From contig NC_092043.1 of NCBI RefSeq assembly GCF_003086295.3, positions 46,338,098-46,402,097 on the forward strand: a DNA stretch of 64,000 nt, read 5' to 3'. The translations under genes and the position numbers were made by a program. The notes under the pieces are model-generated. The model worked only from the letters and a program-made list of their open reading frames with translations, did not search any database and was not told where the DNA came from. This DNA comes from Arachis hypogaea (lineage: Eukaryota > Streptophyta > Magnoliopsida > Fabales > Fabaceae). Position 1 is the stretch's first letter, and each line of letters opens with the position of its first letter. Shown here piece after piece: positions 23,826 through 35,313 of this stretch.

Positions 23826-25141
23826 CAGTCTACATTGCTACATTCGCAGCCTAAGTCAACAGTTGGAACACCAGCATATACTGCTCCAGAGGTTTTGTCT
23901 CGAAAGGAGTATGATGAAAAGGTATTCAAAGTTAGTTGGAATTCGCAAAGAGTAATATTAGGAAATTAACTTTTTTTTAGCATCGGCCAATTCTTTTAAA
24001 ATTATTTTTAGTCTTGATAACTATTTGGTAATTGTGCAGATTGCAGATGTTTGGTCATGTGGGGTGACTTTGTATGTAATGTTAGTTGGAGCATACCCAT
24101 TTGAAGATCTAGAAGATCCTAAAGACTTTAGAAAGACTATTGGGTTCAGGTCTTATTCATAACTTACTAGTTTTCCTTCCATGATGATTAACAACACAAA
24201 GTGGTTGTAAAGTTTAAAGTCTTGCTTTGTTGGCAGAGAATAATGAGCGTGCAGTATTCTATACCTGATTATGTGCGTCTTCCTTCAGAGTGTAGGCATC
24301 TTCTCACTCGCATTTTTGTTGCCAATCCAGCCAAGGCAAGTATTATATTAGTCTATAGATGTTGGATACTATAGTTTGAGATTTTATACTCTATAAATGT
24401 GTGATAGAATGCTTAGAGTTAGATTCTATTGTATTGTATACTAATCATTAAATAAATTATATGTGATGGTTTTTAAAGAGGATTACTATTTCGGAGATAA
24501 AACAGCACACATGATTCTTGAAGAACTTCCCTAGAGAAATAATTGAGGCTGATAGAAGAATCAATGAAGAAAGTGGGGGCAAAACACCCAATTAAACCAA
24601 GGGAAGCAAAATATTACGTGAATTAGCCGTTCAGTCTGTCTGGAGGGAATTATTTTAGGTCCCGCTCCCGCTCCGCTCTATACCCAAAGGTGGATCTAAG
24701 TAACTCAGTGAGTGCTTTCGAAGTGGAAAATTGCTTCATTAATCAACCAAATAATATCTCTATGTAATTTGAATGAGCTAAATTCGAACTATATTTGTAT
24801 ATAATTCGAATCTACTCAATTCGAATTATACAAGAACATAAATACACACTAATTCAAATCTATATGATTCGAATTACAAACAAGCATAATTCGAACTAGG
24901 TTAGTTCGAATTACACATGTGCACGCTTCCCCAAATAATTCGAACCTAGTTGATTCAAATTACTCCCATTTTGTATCTAGTAGTAATTCGAATAGGGTTT
25001 ATTCGAATTATCTTGAATCCGGCTATATAAGGAGTTCGAATCCTCCTCACTTGAATCACTTTTCCATTCTCATCCCCACTAAATCTCAGAGAAAACGATC
25101 CTGATTCGCTCCGACAAAGACTCGATCAGAATACTCAGCCG

Positions 25142-26571
25142 ATGGGGGACGATCCGGAAAGGCTATATCGGTTGGATGGAGTTGCTCATATAATCGGGAT
25201 CATCAACGACAAGGTTAGTAGAAAGAAAATTTTGTGCTAGTGGTTTATTTGAGTTAGTGGTTTTGTAGGTGGTTTATGTTAGTGGTTTATGCTAGTGGTA
25301 TTGCAAGTTTATTTTAGAGGTTTTGCATGTAGTTTTGTAAGCGGTTTATGTTAGTGGTTCATGTTAGTGGCTTTTGTTAATAGTTTTGTATGCGGTTTTG
25401 TTGATGACTTATGTTCGTGGTTTATGCGAGTGGTATTGCATGTGGTTTATTTTAGAGGTTTTGTATGCGGTTTTGTTGGCGGTTTATGTTAGTGGTTTTT
25501 GTTAGTGGTTTTTGTTAGTGATTTTGTATGCGATTTTGTTGATGGTTTATGTTAGCGGTTTATGCTAGAGAGATTGTATGTGGTTTATTTTAGAGGTTTT
25601 GTATGCGGTTTTATTGGCGGTTTATGTTAGTGGTTCATGTTAGCGGTTTATGTTAGTGGTTTTGCATGCGGTTTATGTTAGTAGTTTTGCATGTGGTTTT
25701 CGTAAGTGGATTTGATTGTGGTTTATGTTAGCGATTTAAGCATGTGGTTTTGTTAGTGGTTTATTATGTTGGTTTGGCATGTAGTATTTGTTAGTGGTTT
25801 CCATAAGTGGTTTCTGTTGTGTGTCTTTGTTGGTTAGTGATTTTGTAAGTGGTTCTAATTATGCGGTCCATGTAATGTGTAGCCTCAGCGATGCATCTCG
25901 AGCATGCGGCGGTAGCAGGAATGCGACTCGATGAGAGGTACGTTTCGTATTTGTAGATGGTCGGATTATACCATCTTGCGAGATGCGAGACTGAACGATA
26001 GATGGTTTCGATTAGATGAGCCCCTTGTTAGTGTCTTCGTCGAGCGGTGGCGTCCGGAGATGCACACATTCCACATGCCGTTCGGAGAGTGCACGATCAC
26101 ACTTCAGGACGTGACGTACCAGTTGGGTTGCCAGTGCACGATCACACTTCAGGACGTGACGTACCACATGTCGTCAGTGGTTGTCTGACAGATTTCCATA
26201 TATACATCTAGGGTGGTCGTCCGGCTTGGGTGTGCTTCCAAGAGTTGCTTGGCGTGTTACCTCCTGCGAACCAAATTCAGAAGTTCGCAGTGAACTGCAC
26301 TTGGTTCCAGGAGACTTTTGGAGAGTGTCCCGCCGGAACCGATGAGGAAACAGTGAGGCGCTTTGCTCGTGCCTATATCATGATGTTGTTGGGCACCTAA
26401 TTGTTTGCCGACCAGTCCGACAACCGTATTCACATTAGATGACTACCTTACTTGGCTAGGCTTGAGGAGATGGGTGGCTACAGCTGGGGTTCGGCAGCAC
26501 TAGCTTGGTTGTATCACTGCATGTGTCGAGTGGCCAACAGACACGTGGTGAAGTTAACTGGCCCATTACAG
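25142..26571 (+). pseudogene. PMD gene fragment in the left arm
   Basis: Starts MGDDPERLYRLDGVAHIIGI at 25142, followed by an intron-like minisatellite zone and an exon from about 25890. That exon reads [20 protein letters not shown] and [20 protein letters not shown], then, after frame breaks, VNCTWFQETFGECPAG and FARAYIMMLLG, typical of plant mobile domain proteins linked to MULEs. Damage includes an about 46-bp local duplication (CAGTGCACGATCACACTTCA, 26091-26182), frameshifts and a stop at the end of MLLGT (TAA near 26398). The coding region stops at the palindrome centre, so the C-terminal half was never in this element. Confidence 0.75.
25215..25870 (+). repeat. Degenerate GTGGTTTATGTTA minisatellite-like array
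   Basis: About 650 bp made almost wholly of drifting units such as GTGGTTTATGTTAGTGGTTT and TTTTGTATGCGGTTTTGTTG, with no constant period. It occupies the position of an intron between the first PMD exon and the main domain. The inverted partner is at 27350-27930. Confidence 0.75.
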
Positions 26572-26601
26572 TTACTTCAATCCTGGATCTTCTATCCTTT
26601 A

Positions 26602-28011
26602 CTGTAAAGGGCCAGCTAACTTCACCACGTGCCTGTTAACCACTCGGCACATGCAGCGATACAACCATGCTAGTGTTGCCGAATCCCAGCTGTAGCCACC
26701 CATCTCCTCAAGCCTAGCCATGTAGGGTAGCCATCTGATGTGAATACGATTGCCGGACTTGTCGGCAAACAGCTGGGTGCCCAACAACATCATGATATAG
26801 GCACGAGCAAAGCGCCCCACTGTTTCCTCATCGGCTCCGGCGGGGCACTCTCCAAAAGTCTCTTGAAACTAAGTTCAGTTCACTGCGAACTTCTAAATTT
26901 GGTTCGCAGGAGGTAACACGCCAAGCAACTCCTGGAACCACACCCAAGCCGGACGGCCACTCTAGATGTATATATGAAAATCTGTCAGGCAACTACTGAA
27001 ATAACGCCCGTCCACTGGCAACCCCAACTGGTTCGTCACGTCCTGAAGTGTGATCGTGCACTCTCCGAACGGCATGTGGAATGTGTGCGTCTCCGGACGC
27101 CACCGCTCGACAAAGGCACTGACAAGGGGCTCATCTAATCGGAACCATCTATTGTTCAGTCTCGCAAGATGATATAATTCGGCCATATGCAAGTACGAAA
27201 CGTCGGAACCATCTATTGTTCAGTCTCGCAAGATGATATAATTCGGCCATATGCAAGTACGAAACGTACTTCTCATCGAGTCGCATCCCTGCTGCTGCCG
27301 CATGCTCGAGATGCATCGCTGGGGCTACATATTATATGGACCGCATAATTAGAACCACTTACAAAATCACTAACAAATACTACATGCCAAACTAACATAA
27401 TAACCACTAGCAAAACCACATGCTTAAATCGCTAACATAAATTACATGCAAATCCACTTTCGAAAACCACATGCAAAACCACTAACATAAATCGCATGCA
27501 AAACCACTAACATAAACCGTCAACAAAACCGCATACAAAACCTCTAAAATAAACCACATGCAATCCCTCTAGCATAAACCGCAAACATAAACCATCAACA
27601 AAATCGCATACAAAACCACTAACAAAAACGACTAACATGAACCACTAACATAAACTGCTAACAAAACCGCATACAAAATCTCTAAAATAAATCACATGTA
27701 ATACCACTAACATAAACAACGAACATAAGTCATCAACAAAATCGCATACAAAACTACTAACAAAAACCACTAACATGAACCACTAACATAAATCGCTTAC
27801 AAAATCGCATGCAAAACCTCTAAAATAAACCGCTTGCAATACCACCAGCATAAACCACTAACATAAACCGCCTACAAAACCACTAACTTAAATAAACCAC
27901 TAGCACAAAATTTTCTTTCTACTAACCTCGTCGTTGATGATACCGGCTATATGAACAATTCCATCCAACCGATATATAGCCTTTCCGAATTGTCCCCCAT
28001 CGGCTGAGTAT
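26602..28011 (-). pseudogene. PMD gene fragment in the right arm
   Basis: The minus strand repeats the left-arm gene in a less damaged form: [20 protein letters not shown], then [20 protein letters not shown] and [10 protein letters not shown] (27192-26962), followed by FARAYIMMLLGTQLFADKSG and IRWLPYMARLEEMGGYSW (26820-26599). A 66-bp tandem duplication (27144-27275; GTACGAAACGT then a repeated AACCATCTATTGTTCAGTCT) disrupts its start. It also ends at the palindrome centre. Confidence 0.75.
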
Positions 28012-29296
28012 TCTGATCGAGTCTTTGTCGGAGCGAATCAGGGTCGTTTTCTCTGAGATTTGGTGGGGATAAGAATGGAAAAGTGATTCGAATGAGGGGG
28101 ATTCGAACTCCTTATATAACCAGATTCAAGGTAATTCGAATGAGCCCTATTCGAATTACTACTAGATGCAAACTGGGAGTAATTCGAATCAACTAGGTTC
28201 GAATTACTTGGGGAAGCGTGCACATGTGTAATTCGAACTAACCTAGTTTGAATTATGCTTGTTTGTAATTCGAATAATATAGATTCGAATTAGTGTGTAT
28301 TTGTGTTCATGTATAATTCAAATTGAGTAGATTCGAATTATATACAAATGTATTTCGAATTTAGCTCATTCGAATTACATAGAGATGTTTGGTTGATTGA
28401 TGAAGCAATTTTTCACTTGGCTGATTCACGTAATATTTTGCTTTTCTTGGCTTAATTGGGTGTTTTGCCCAAGAAAGTGTGAAGGAGGAGGAGCAGCGAC
28501 CAAGCCAGAGTGTTAAAGAAATCATGTGTATAGTCAATGAGGCAAGGAAACCATATCCAAGATTAAAATTGGATTCTGAAGATGCTGAAGCTAAAGAGGG
28601 ACTTAATGTTAGTGGAGACTTGTGGAACCTCTTTCATCCTTAAATTAATTGTTATTGTCTTTAATTTCTCTTGTTTTAGTGTTGTGTTTTATAAGTCAAT
28701 ACAATAATTACTAATTATTATATGAATTGAATGTTGTGATGCTAAAAATGTCAATGTTGTAAACCTCATTCTATTTCGGTTCATCCCCATCAGAACACAA
28801 TTAAGATTGTAATTGTAACAAAAAAATTAACATATTGTAAAATATTTTCTATTTCGATATAGATATTAAGAATATTTTTTATATTTATTTGAAAAATTGA
28901 TCTATGTTTGATTCTTTTTATATTTTGTTGAAATATAATTATTTATAAAAATCAAGTTTTAATAGTGGTATATGTGAAATTAGTAAAAATCTATAATTAG
29001 AAAATTAGTAACAGTGAACGATTTAGCTGTTGATTTTAGATTTTCAGATTAGACATCAGTGATCGATTTTATTAGTAACCGATTTAGCGAAAAAAAAGTG
29101 GTCGTCATTTAGCGACTAGTTTTATTAGCGACCAATATCGTTTGGTACTAGTTTGGTAGCATTGGTTGAAATTAGTGACCAAGGTTTTAGCGACCAGCAG
29201 AATTGGCTAAATCGGTCGTTAAGGGTTTAGCGATTGATTTTCAAGAAAAATCGGCCGCTAAATCGGTTGCTTTTCTGGTAATTTCTTGTAATGATT

Positions 29297-30016
29297 GGCA
29301 ATCACATAGAAGTGATTAAGACAAGCTACAAGAAGATTAAGAGGGAGAGTGAGGCAAATGCTAAAGAGATTTTACAAGATAATATTAATGGAGTTTCACC
29401 AAAAAGTGATGAAAGAACACATGGAGCCGTCATTAAAATTAGAGCACAGGGAGTAATAGTTGAGACCGGAACACAGGAGGAGCTCATGACAGTTAACTAC
29501 TAGTAACATGAAGCATGTTGGGGATAGAACTTAAGGACCTCAACCTCAAATTCCAATAACAACCAACAAAGCATGAAATCCACAAAGTGAATGTCTATGG
29601 CTTATTTATTGCATCTTGAATAGTGTAAGAGACTGCTTCCAAATCAAAACTTATAATCCAAATTACACTTGTACAAGAGAGTTTTGATCTAGTCTGGTGT
29701 ATCAGAATTGGGTAACAATTAAATTGGAGAAGAGGCTTAATACGAGCCCAAGTACCAATCCTGGTCCAATGGAGAAAATTATGGATGATGAAGGGGTGAT
29801 TGGGCCGAGTAATTCAAGTTCGTAGCAGAAGAACAAAAGGAAAAGGAGGCAGTCGATTTGGATGAAGGACTACGAAGCGTGAAGGAATGCGTAGCAGGAG
29901 AATAATGCTTAAGACAATAGCAAAAGTTAGTTATGTAACCACCTAGTGGAGAGAGTTATATATAGCAGGAAATGGAGTCACAAAAAGCATGGCAAAAATA
30001 TCATATATCTTTGAGA
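29297..30016 (+). repeat. Gypsy leader/LTR-like block, copy 1 (left part)
   Basis: After the CACTA element the sequence resumes with CAATCACATAGAAGTGATTA and runs through TGTTGGGGATAGAACTTAAG to the hAT insertion site. The same block is present at 42970-43690 and 62200-62890. A 70-codon plus frame (29291-29503) is not preserved between the copies and is not considered coding. TGTTGGG could be the start of an LTR; its 3' partner is not in the window. Confidence 0.65.
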
Positions 30017-30024
30017 GTCTCTCG

Positions 30025-31964
30025 CAATGTTCTGAAAATCGGTTCGAACTGGCCGGTCGTACCGGTCGAACCGTGAACCGGTCGCTGTAGCGGTTCGGAT
30101 AATAAGAAAAACCGCAGGATTTGAAAACTGGACTTGAACCGACAAATCGGCCGATTACCGGTTGGTCGAACCGAATCGGGACCCGGCCGGTTTAACATTG
30201 CCTCAATACACTGCCGTTTTGTGCTGAGGGAACCCTAATTCCCTTTTCTAAGTTTTCTCCTTCGCAGCCTCCACTTCCTCGTTCCTCCATCTTCTCAGTT
30301 CTCAACTTCAGCCTCCCACAGAACAGAACACCACCCAGTTACCCACGACTCCAGGAGGCCCTCAACGCACTCACCGTCGTCGCACTCACCTCAACGCACT
30401 CACCTCCGTCGCGCCTTCAGCACGGTGACGCCGTCACCAGCGTCGCGCCGTCAGCTCCCTGGCGTCGTTGGGTCCGTCGCGCCTTCCGATACCTCGCGCA
30501 GTCAGCACCTTCCCGCCGTCAGCTCCACCGCGCGCTCAGCTCCGTCGCGCACTCAGCCACTTCGCATGTCACCTCCGTCGAGCTCTGCCTCTGAGAAAGC
30601 AGTAGAAAAGCGTTGAAGCATTGTCCTTCGAGCTCTGAGAGAAAGCAACAGATTTCCTCATTTCCAGGTAATTTTTAATTTAGTTATGAACATGATTTTG
30701 TGATGCAATCCGATTCTGATGAAACTGTGCTCTGATGAACTGAACTCTGAGTCTCTACTCTCTGAAAACTGAAACTGTTATGAACTGATTTTGTGATTTC
30801 ATTGATTTTGATGAACTGTGAACTGTGAACTGTGATGAAAGTCATGAAACTGTGAACTCTGTGAACTGTGATGAAAGTCATGAAACTGTGATGAAATATG
30901 AACTGATTTTGTGATGCTTTTGTGAACAAAGAAATTTTTGAACCTGAGATGTTGTACTTGTTCAGAGTGTTAAGACTTAAGAGTGCGGCATTCCACAACA
31001 TGATGATCAAGTGTTACATTTACAAAAATAATAAGAACAAGTTTTGAAATAATGCTTCTCATTTTCTCAGTGTACAACAGAGTGAGGACTAAGAGAAAAT
31101 TAAAATTGTGGTTGGATCGACAAATTAAAGATAGGAATGGCTACATTATATTATGTTCAATTCTTCAATTCATTGAGTCTTCTTTTTTAATTGTGTGCCA
31201 GTTGTTGTTGAGCATCTCCATTTATTTATTTGCACTTGTGACATTTCTTTTATAAGAAATTGTACTACTAGTTTTGAATTTTGTAAGAATAAGTAATGTG
31301 CACTTGTGACATTTCTTTTATAAGAATTTTTTGAACCTGAGATGTTGTACTTGTTCAGTTGTTTGTATACTCTGATTTTGAAATTTGGATGTTGTTTGTT
31401 CATTTATTGTGAACTTGAGAGTTGAGATTATTGGGTTGGATTGCTGGTAATATTTAGGTATGGAAGAAAGTATCAACCAAGACCTACCTGGTAATATTTA
31501 GATGAGATTGATGCTGATTTAGATCAATGTGGTGGTAGTGGTAGTACTAGTACATTTTATGCTGCACCACTTGCTTTTTCTGGTCCAAGTAGTGGAAATG
31601 AAGGTGATGAAATCAATAAGGCAAATCTGCAGCAAATTATGGAGGATTTTGATGATTGATGACAAACTTGGATCATTTTGATGCTGCTATGTTATGTTTG
31701 ATTGGTTGTTTGTTGACTTTTGAACTTTGAATTTGTATCTGAATGAGATTATAACATTTGGTTTATGTAGTACTTTTAATTTGAATGATATTTTAAAGTT
31801 TAGATTAGACTATAATTATATTTTCATGTGCTTATTTATATTTTAATTATTATTTTATATAAAACGGTTTTTACGGTTCAACCACGGTCAAACCGGTTGA
31901 ACCTATGAACCAGTGAACCAGTGCCTAGAGCAGTTCGATGACCGGTTCGGTTTTCAAAACCTTG
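30025..31964 (+). mobile_element. 1.94-kb internally deleted hAT element
   Basis: The left end CAATGTTCTGAAAATCGGTT pairs with the complement of the right end, CAAGGTTTTGAAAACCGAAC. Flanking octamers GTCTCTCG (30017-30024) and GTCTCCCG (31965-31972) differ at one base. The target is seen without the insert near 43685-43700 and 62885-62900. Inside are a C/T-rich leader (30230-30660), short tandem repeats, and near the right end an acidic Gly/Ser tail ending NKANLQQIMEDFDD (to 31659), resembling the C-terminus of BED-type hAT transposases. The catalytic part is gone. Confidence 0.88.
30800..30900 (+). repeat. Short tandem repeats in the hAT interior
   Basis: GTGAACTGTGATGAAAGTCATGAAACT-type units occur twice with extra GAACTGT steps. 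A separate segment (GAACCTGAGATGTTGTACTT) occurs at about 30940 and 31335, and another (GCACTTGTGACATTTCTTTT) at about 31230 and 31300. These reflect local slippage or duplication inside the element. Confidence 0.7.
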
Positions 31965-31972
31965 GTCTCCCG

Positions 31973-32110
31973 TACTCAAAAAGGAAATTGTTGTTTTATC
32001 TTCACCATCCATATAATTCACATATATTTCTGTTACTTCTTCTTATTTGATGTTATTGCTTATTATTGTGATTCTCTGTGTTAATTGTTGATTCTAGAAT
32101 TATTTTATTG
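31973..32110 (+). repeat. Gypsy leader block, copy 1 (right part)
   Basis: Continues the interrupted leader: CATATAATTCACATATATTT through TTGATTCTAGAATTATTTTA and TTCATTGCCAAGGAGTACCA. It matches 43700-43850 and 62900-63050 and leads directly into the gag frame. Confidence 0.7.
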
Positions 32111-35100
32111 GTTCATTGCCAAGGAGTACCAAGTGGAGTACCAACTGGTGCTTTCGTTGAGAGGCCAACAACGGCGGAAGGAACTTACCTAAATCGGTTG
32201 GAGGAGCTCGCTCTCTCTAACAAGAACGAAGTTGCGACGTTGAGTCGGAGGCTTGTTGAGGCTAATGAGCGCATTGTGGAGACACAATCCCAACTTACTA
32301 TCATCGAGAAACTTCTCCGCGAGAATCTGAAGTTAAAGACCAAGAGAGATGATTAGATTTAGCCAAGGGAGGAATCAGTGATTGGTTTTATTTTGGGATC
32401 ACCAAGCCCGCGCGGGGAACCGCGCTGGTCACACAAGCTGAAGGTGGCCGACTTGCCTATGTTTAATAGACAGGGGGTAGAAGACTGGGTCTTCAGAGCT
32501 TATCAGTATCTTGAAACTTTTGACATTCCCGTTGAGTAGAGAATCCATGTACTTTCCTTCCATCTCGTCGGAGCCGCATACGGATGGTATCATTGGAGAG
32601 TCAACAATAACATTGCTTACACCTAGGAGACCTTTCTTGACACCTTAAATTCTTGTTTTGCTTAGAGCGTCTTCTATGACTACCGCATCACCCTCAATTA
32701 GCTGAAGCAAGAAGGATTTGTGGAAGAATACCAATGTCAGTTTGAGGGGCTCAGCAACCATTTGACTGGGCTGAGTGAGGAGTGGATCATAGCCCTCTTC
32801 ATTGCTAGACTTCAAGAGCATTTGAAGTGTGAATTGTTACTGGCCTACCCCAGTTCATACATCCAAGTTGTATCCATTACTAAAATGCATGAACAAAAAC
32901 ATGCAGTGACTCTGGACCTATCCAAGAGCAATGTAATCCAGTACAATCCGTCAGCCATTGCTTCGACTCGATTTGCCCTCAACAAGACCCTAAACTCGGT
33001 TAGCCCCAACCCAAGAACTGTAACACAGAATTCCACTCATGCAACTTCTACATCAATCGTATCGCAAGCTTCTTCTCCTTCACCCAAGATAACCCTCATT
33101 CCATTCAAGAAACTTATTGTTGCTGATATCCGCGAGAGAAGAGAAAAAGGGTTGTGCTACTATTGTGACGAAAAATATGCGTCAGGCCACCGTTGTAAAG
33201 CTGCTTACTAACTCTTGGTGGGTGAAGATGAAGTCTGCGAGTTGTTACAAGAGAAGGCGGAGGAAGAGTTCGGTGACTCTGGTTTTGATTTCGAAGATGA
33301 AGGGAATAATGATGAGCGTTCGACTCCGAGAATAAGTCTCAATTCCCTGGAAGGGGAGTTTCACCCTAAAACCCTCCGCATCCGAGGCACTCATGGGTAT
33401 CATCCTCCGCTGATTTTGATTGATGAGGGCAGCACTCATAACTTTGTGAAGTGTTTGGTGGCTTGAAAGTTGAATGTTCCTCTCACACCAACTCTGACCT
33501 TGCAAGTGATGGTGGATGATGGGGATTCCATCCATTGTAGGGTAAAATGCGTGGGGTTAGCTCTCTCAGTGTAGGGGTATGACTTTACAGTGGATGCATA
33601 TGTCTTGGATTTGAACGGAGCAGATGTGGTTTTAGGTGTATACTAGATGATGAGGCTTGGAACCATTCGGATAAATTACATGGAATTGTTTATGAAGTTT
33701 AAGGCCTCTGGCAATTGGGTGATTTTCAAAGGTAAGAGGTTGTTAAAGGAAGCTAGCCTCAACTGTAGAGAACTAAGAAAATTACAGGAGAACAAAGCTA
33801 TTGCGTCACTATTCCACTTAGAGGCTGTTGATTCTGGAAACAATAAAGAGGAGCTTACGACTGATGATGATGAAGTTCAGCAAATACTCAAGAACTTCGT
33901 AGGGGTCTTTGAGGAGCCAATACAGTTACCACCGTCGAGGATGGTGGATCACTTTATTCATTTAGTACATGGGAATGCGCCGGTGAGTATTAGACCGTAT
34001 GGATATCCCACTTTTAGAAAGCAGAGATGGAAAGACTTGTTGATGAGATGCTATAGGTAGGGGTCATCAGGGATAGCCAAAGTGCCTTCTCAAGTCCGGT
34101 CTTGCTTGTGAAAAAGAAGGACGGAGGCTGGAAATTCTGCGTTGACTACCGGGTTTTGAATGCTATAATGCTAAAAGATAAATGTCCAATACCAACCATA
34201 GATGAAATATTGGATGAATTGCATAGGACTATTTATTTTTCTAAAATAGACCTGAGGAGTGGCTACAATTAGATTAGAATGCGGGAGGAAGACATAGAGA
34301 ATACAACTTTTCAGACACATTGGTCACTATGAATTCGTCGTGATGTTGTTTGGGCTCACGAATGCAGACCTTCCAAACGACGATGAATCAAATTTTTCAG
34401 CTTTACTTCAGGTGCTTTATTGCGGTATATTTTGATAATATCCTGGTATATAGCAGATCGAAGGAAGAGCACATGGCACACTTGAGTCAAGCATTGCAAG
34501 TTTTGTGTGATAATAAATTTTTTGCAAAAAGATCCAAGTGCTCATTCTTCCAACAACAAGTTGAGTACTTGGGGCATGTTATAACAAGGGCTGGAGTTTA
34601 AGTTGACCCCACAAATATAGAATCAATTCTTGCGTGGCCGGTTCCCAAAACAGTAATACAATTTCGAGAATTTCGCGAGTTAATCGGTTACTACCGAAAA
34701 TTTGTGGCGAATTATGCTCGGTTGGCTTTTTCCTTGATCGAGTTGTTGAAGAAGAATGCTTTTAATTGGACATTGGAAGCACACCAAGACTTTGTCCAAT
34801 TAAAGAAATTTATGACCCACACACCGGTTCTTACACTGTCGAATTTTCAAAGCCATTTGTGATTGAGACGGACGTGTCCAGCACGGGTGTCGGAGCAATT
34901 TTTCGCAAGAGAGTCATCTTGTGGCTTATTTTAGTAAGAAGCTTGGGTTTCGGTTAGCACATGCCTCAGCTTATGTAAGGGAATTATATGCAATGACTCA
35001 GGCAGTAGTCAAGTGGTGGCACTACCTTTTAGGACAAAAATTTACTATTAAGACTGACCACCAGGGACTTCAGGAACTCTTGACACAAGTGATCCTAACC

Positions 35101-35225
35101 CTAAAGCAGCAGCACTACCTTTCTAAGTTGCTTGGGTATAATTTTGAGATTGAATTTTGACCAGGAAAATTCAATAAGCCAGCTGATGCCTTATCAAGAT
35201 AAGATGAAGAGGGCGAGAAATTTCA
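32110..35225 (+). pseudogene. Ty3/gypsy gag-pol relic, truncated before integrase
   Basis: Pieces in order with many stops. Gag with a coiled N-terminus (about 32150-32356) and a core containing DLPMFNRQGVEDWVFRAYQY, then VEEYQCQFEGLSN (32720 on). A CX2CX4HX4C zinc knuckle at about 33154-33196. A protease motif LIDEGSTHNF where LIDSGSTHNF is usual (about 33415). Reverse transcriptase ([11 protein letters not shown], then [12 protein letters not shown]; catalytic box VYFDNIL instead of YIDDIL at about 34425). An RNase H segment (ETDVSSTGVGA and VRELYAMTQAV, about 34865-35010). The sequence is lost at a (TA)n tract at 35259, before integrase and the 3' LTR. It cannot be mobile. Confidence 0.9.
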
Positions 35226-35229
35226 CTTC

Positions 35230-35255
35230 AAAGCTTTCTTAGTTGTTCAGTCATC

Positions 35256-35313
<58 letters not shown>

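Larger units (their letters stand above)
24576..28470. mobile_element. Palindromic (foldback) Mutator-like element with plant-mobile-domain arms
   Basis: The ends GGGCAAAACACCCAATTAA and its inverted copy are flanked by an exact 9-bp duplication, AAGAAAGTG (24567-24575 and 28471-28479), the Mutator hallmark. The whole element is an inverted duplication: left arm 24576-26571, right arm 26602-28470, with about 30 bp between. Each arm carries AATTCGAA-rich subterminal DNA, a leader, a minisatellite-like intron and part of a plant mobile domain (PMD, aminotransferase-like) gene. No MURA transposase is present, so it is non-autonomous. Confidence 0.9.
23829..28642 (+). pseudogene. Captured SnRK2-type protein kinase fragment, split by a MULE
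   Basis: Exon pieces of a Ser/Thr kinase C-lobe. 23829-23921 gives [19 protein letters not shown] (activation segment and APE). 24040-about 24147 gives [20 protein letters not shown]. 24237-24335 gives [13 protein letters not shown], then [15 protein letters not shown]. About 24479-24575 gives RITISEIKQH, a stop where the family has Trp, then FLKNLP. The frame resumes exactly after the nested MULE at 28471 with an acidic EESVKEEEQ..PSQSVKEI tail, typical of SnRK2 C-termini. The catalytic N-lobe, HRD and DFG regions are missing, so it is dead. One donor reads GC instead of GT (AAG then GCAAGT near 24336). Confidence 0.85.
20200..29293. mobile_element. 9.1-kb CACTA (En/Spm-type) element carrying captured gene fragments
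   Basis: The left end CACTACATGAAATAATCAGA pairs with the complement of the right end, CATTACAAGAAATTACCAGA, close to the CACTACAAGAAA signature of plant CACTA elements. Subterminal zones (20220-20830 and about 29030-29270) are packed with TAGCGACCGATTT-type repeats in both orientations. A 3-bp flank ATA/ATT fits the CACTA target duplication, and the uninterrupted sequence AACATAGACAATCAC is visible in the copy at about 42961-42975. No TNP2-type transposase is seen; instead it holds pieces of host genes, so it is a non-autonomous Pack-CACTA. A 3.9-kb MULE is nested inside. Confidence 0.85.

Noticed and set aside
24740..25060. AATTCGAA-rich clustered motif array, considered as a CRISPR-like or regulatory repeat array
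   Set aside because: Spacing is irregular, it belongs to the subterminal region of the palindromic MULE, and its mirror image is at 27990-28400.
29291..29503. 70-codon plus-strand frame starting MIGNHIEVIKTSYKK
   Set aside because: The reading frame is not preserved in the copies at 42.97 and 62.2 kb, where stops and shifts appear; part of a non-coding leader block.
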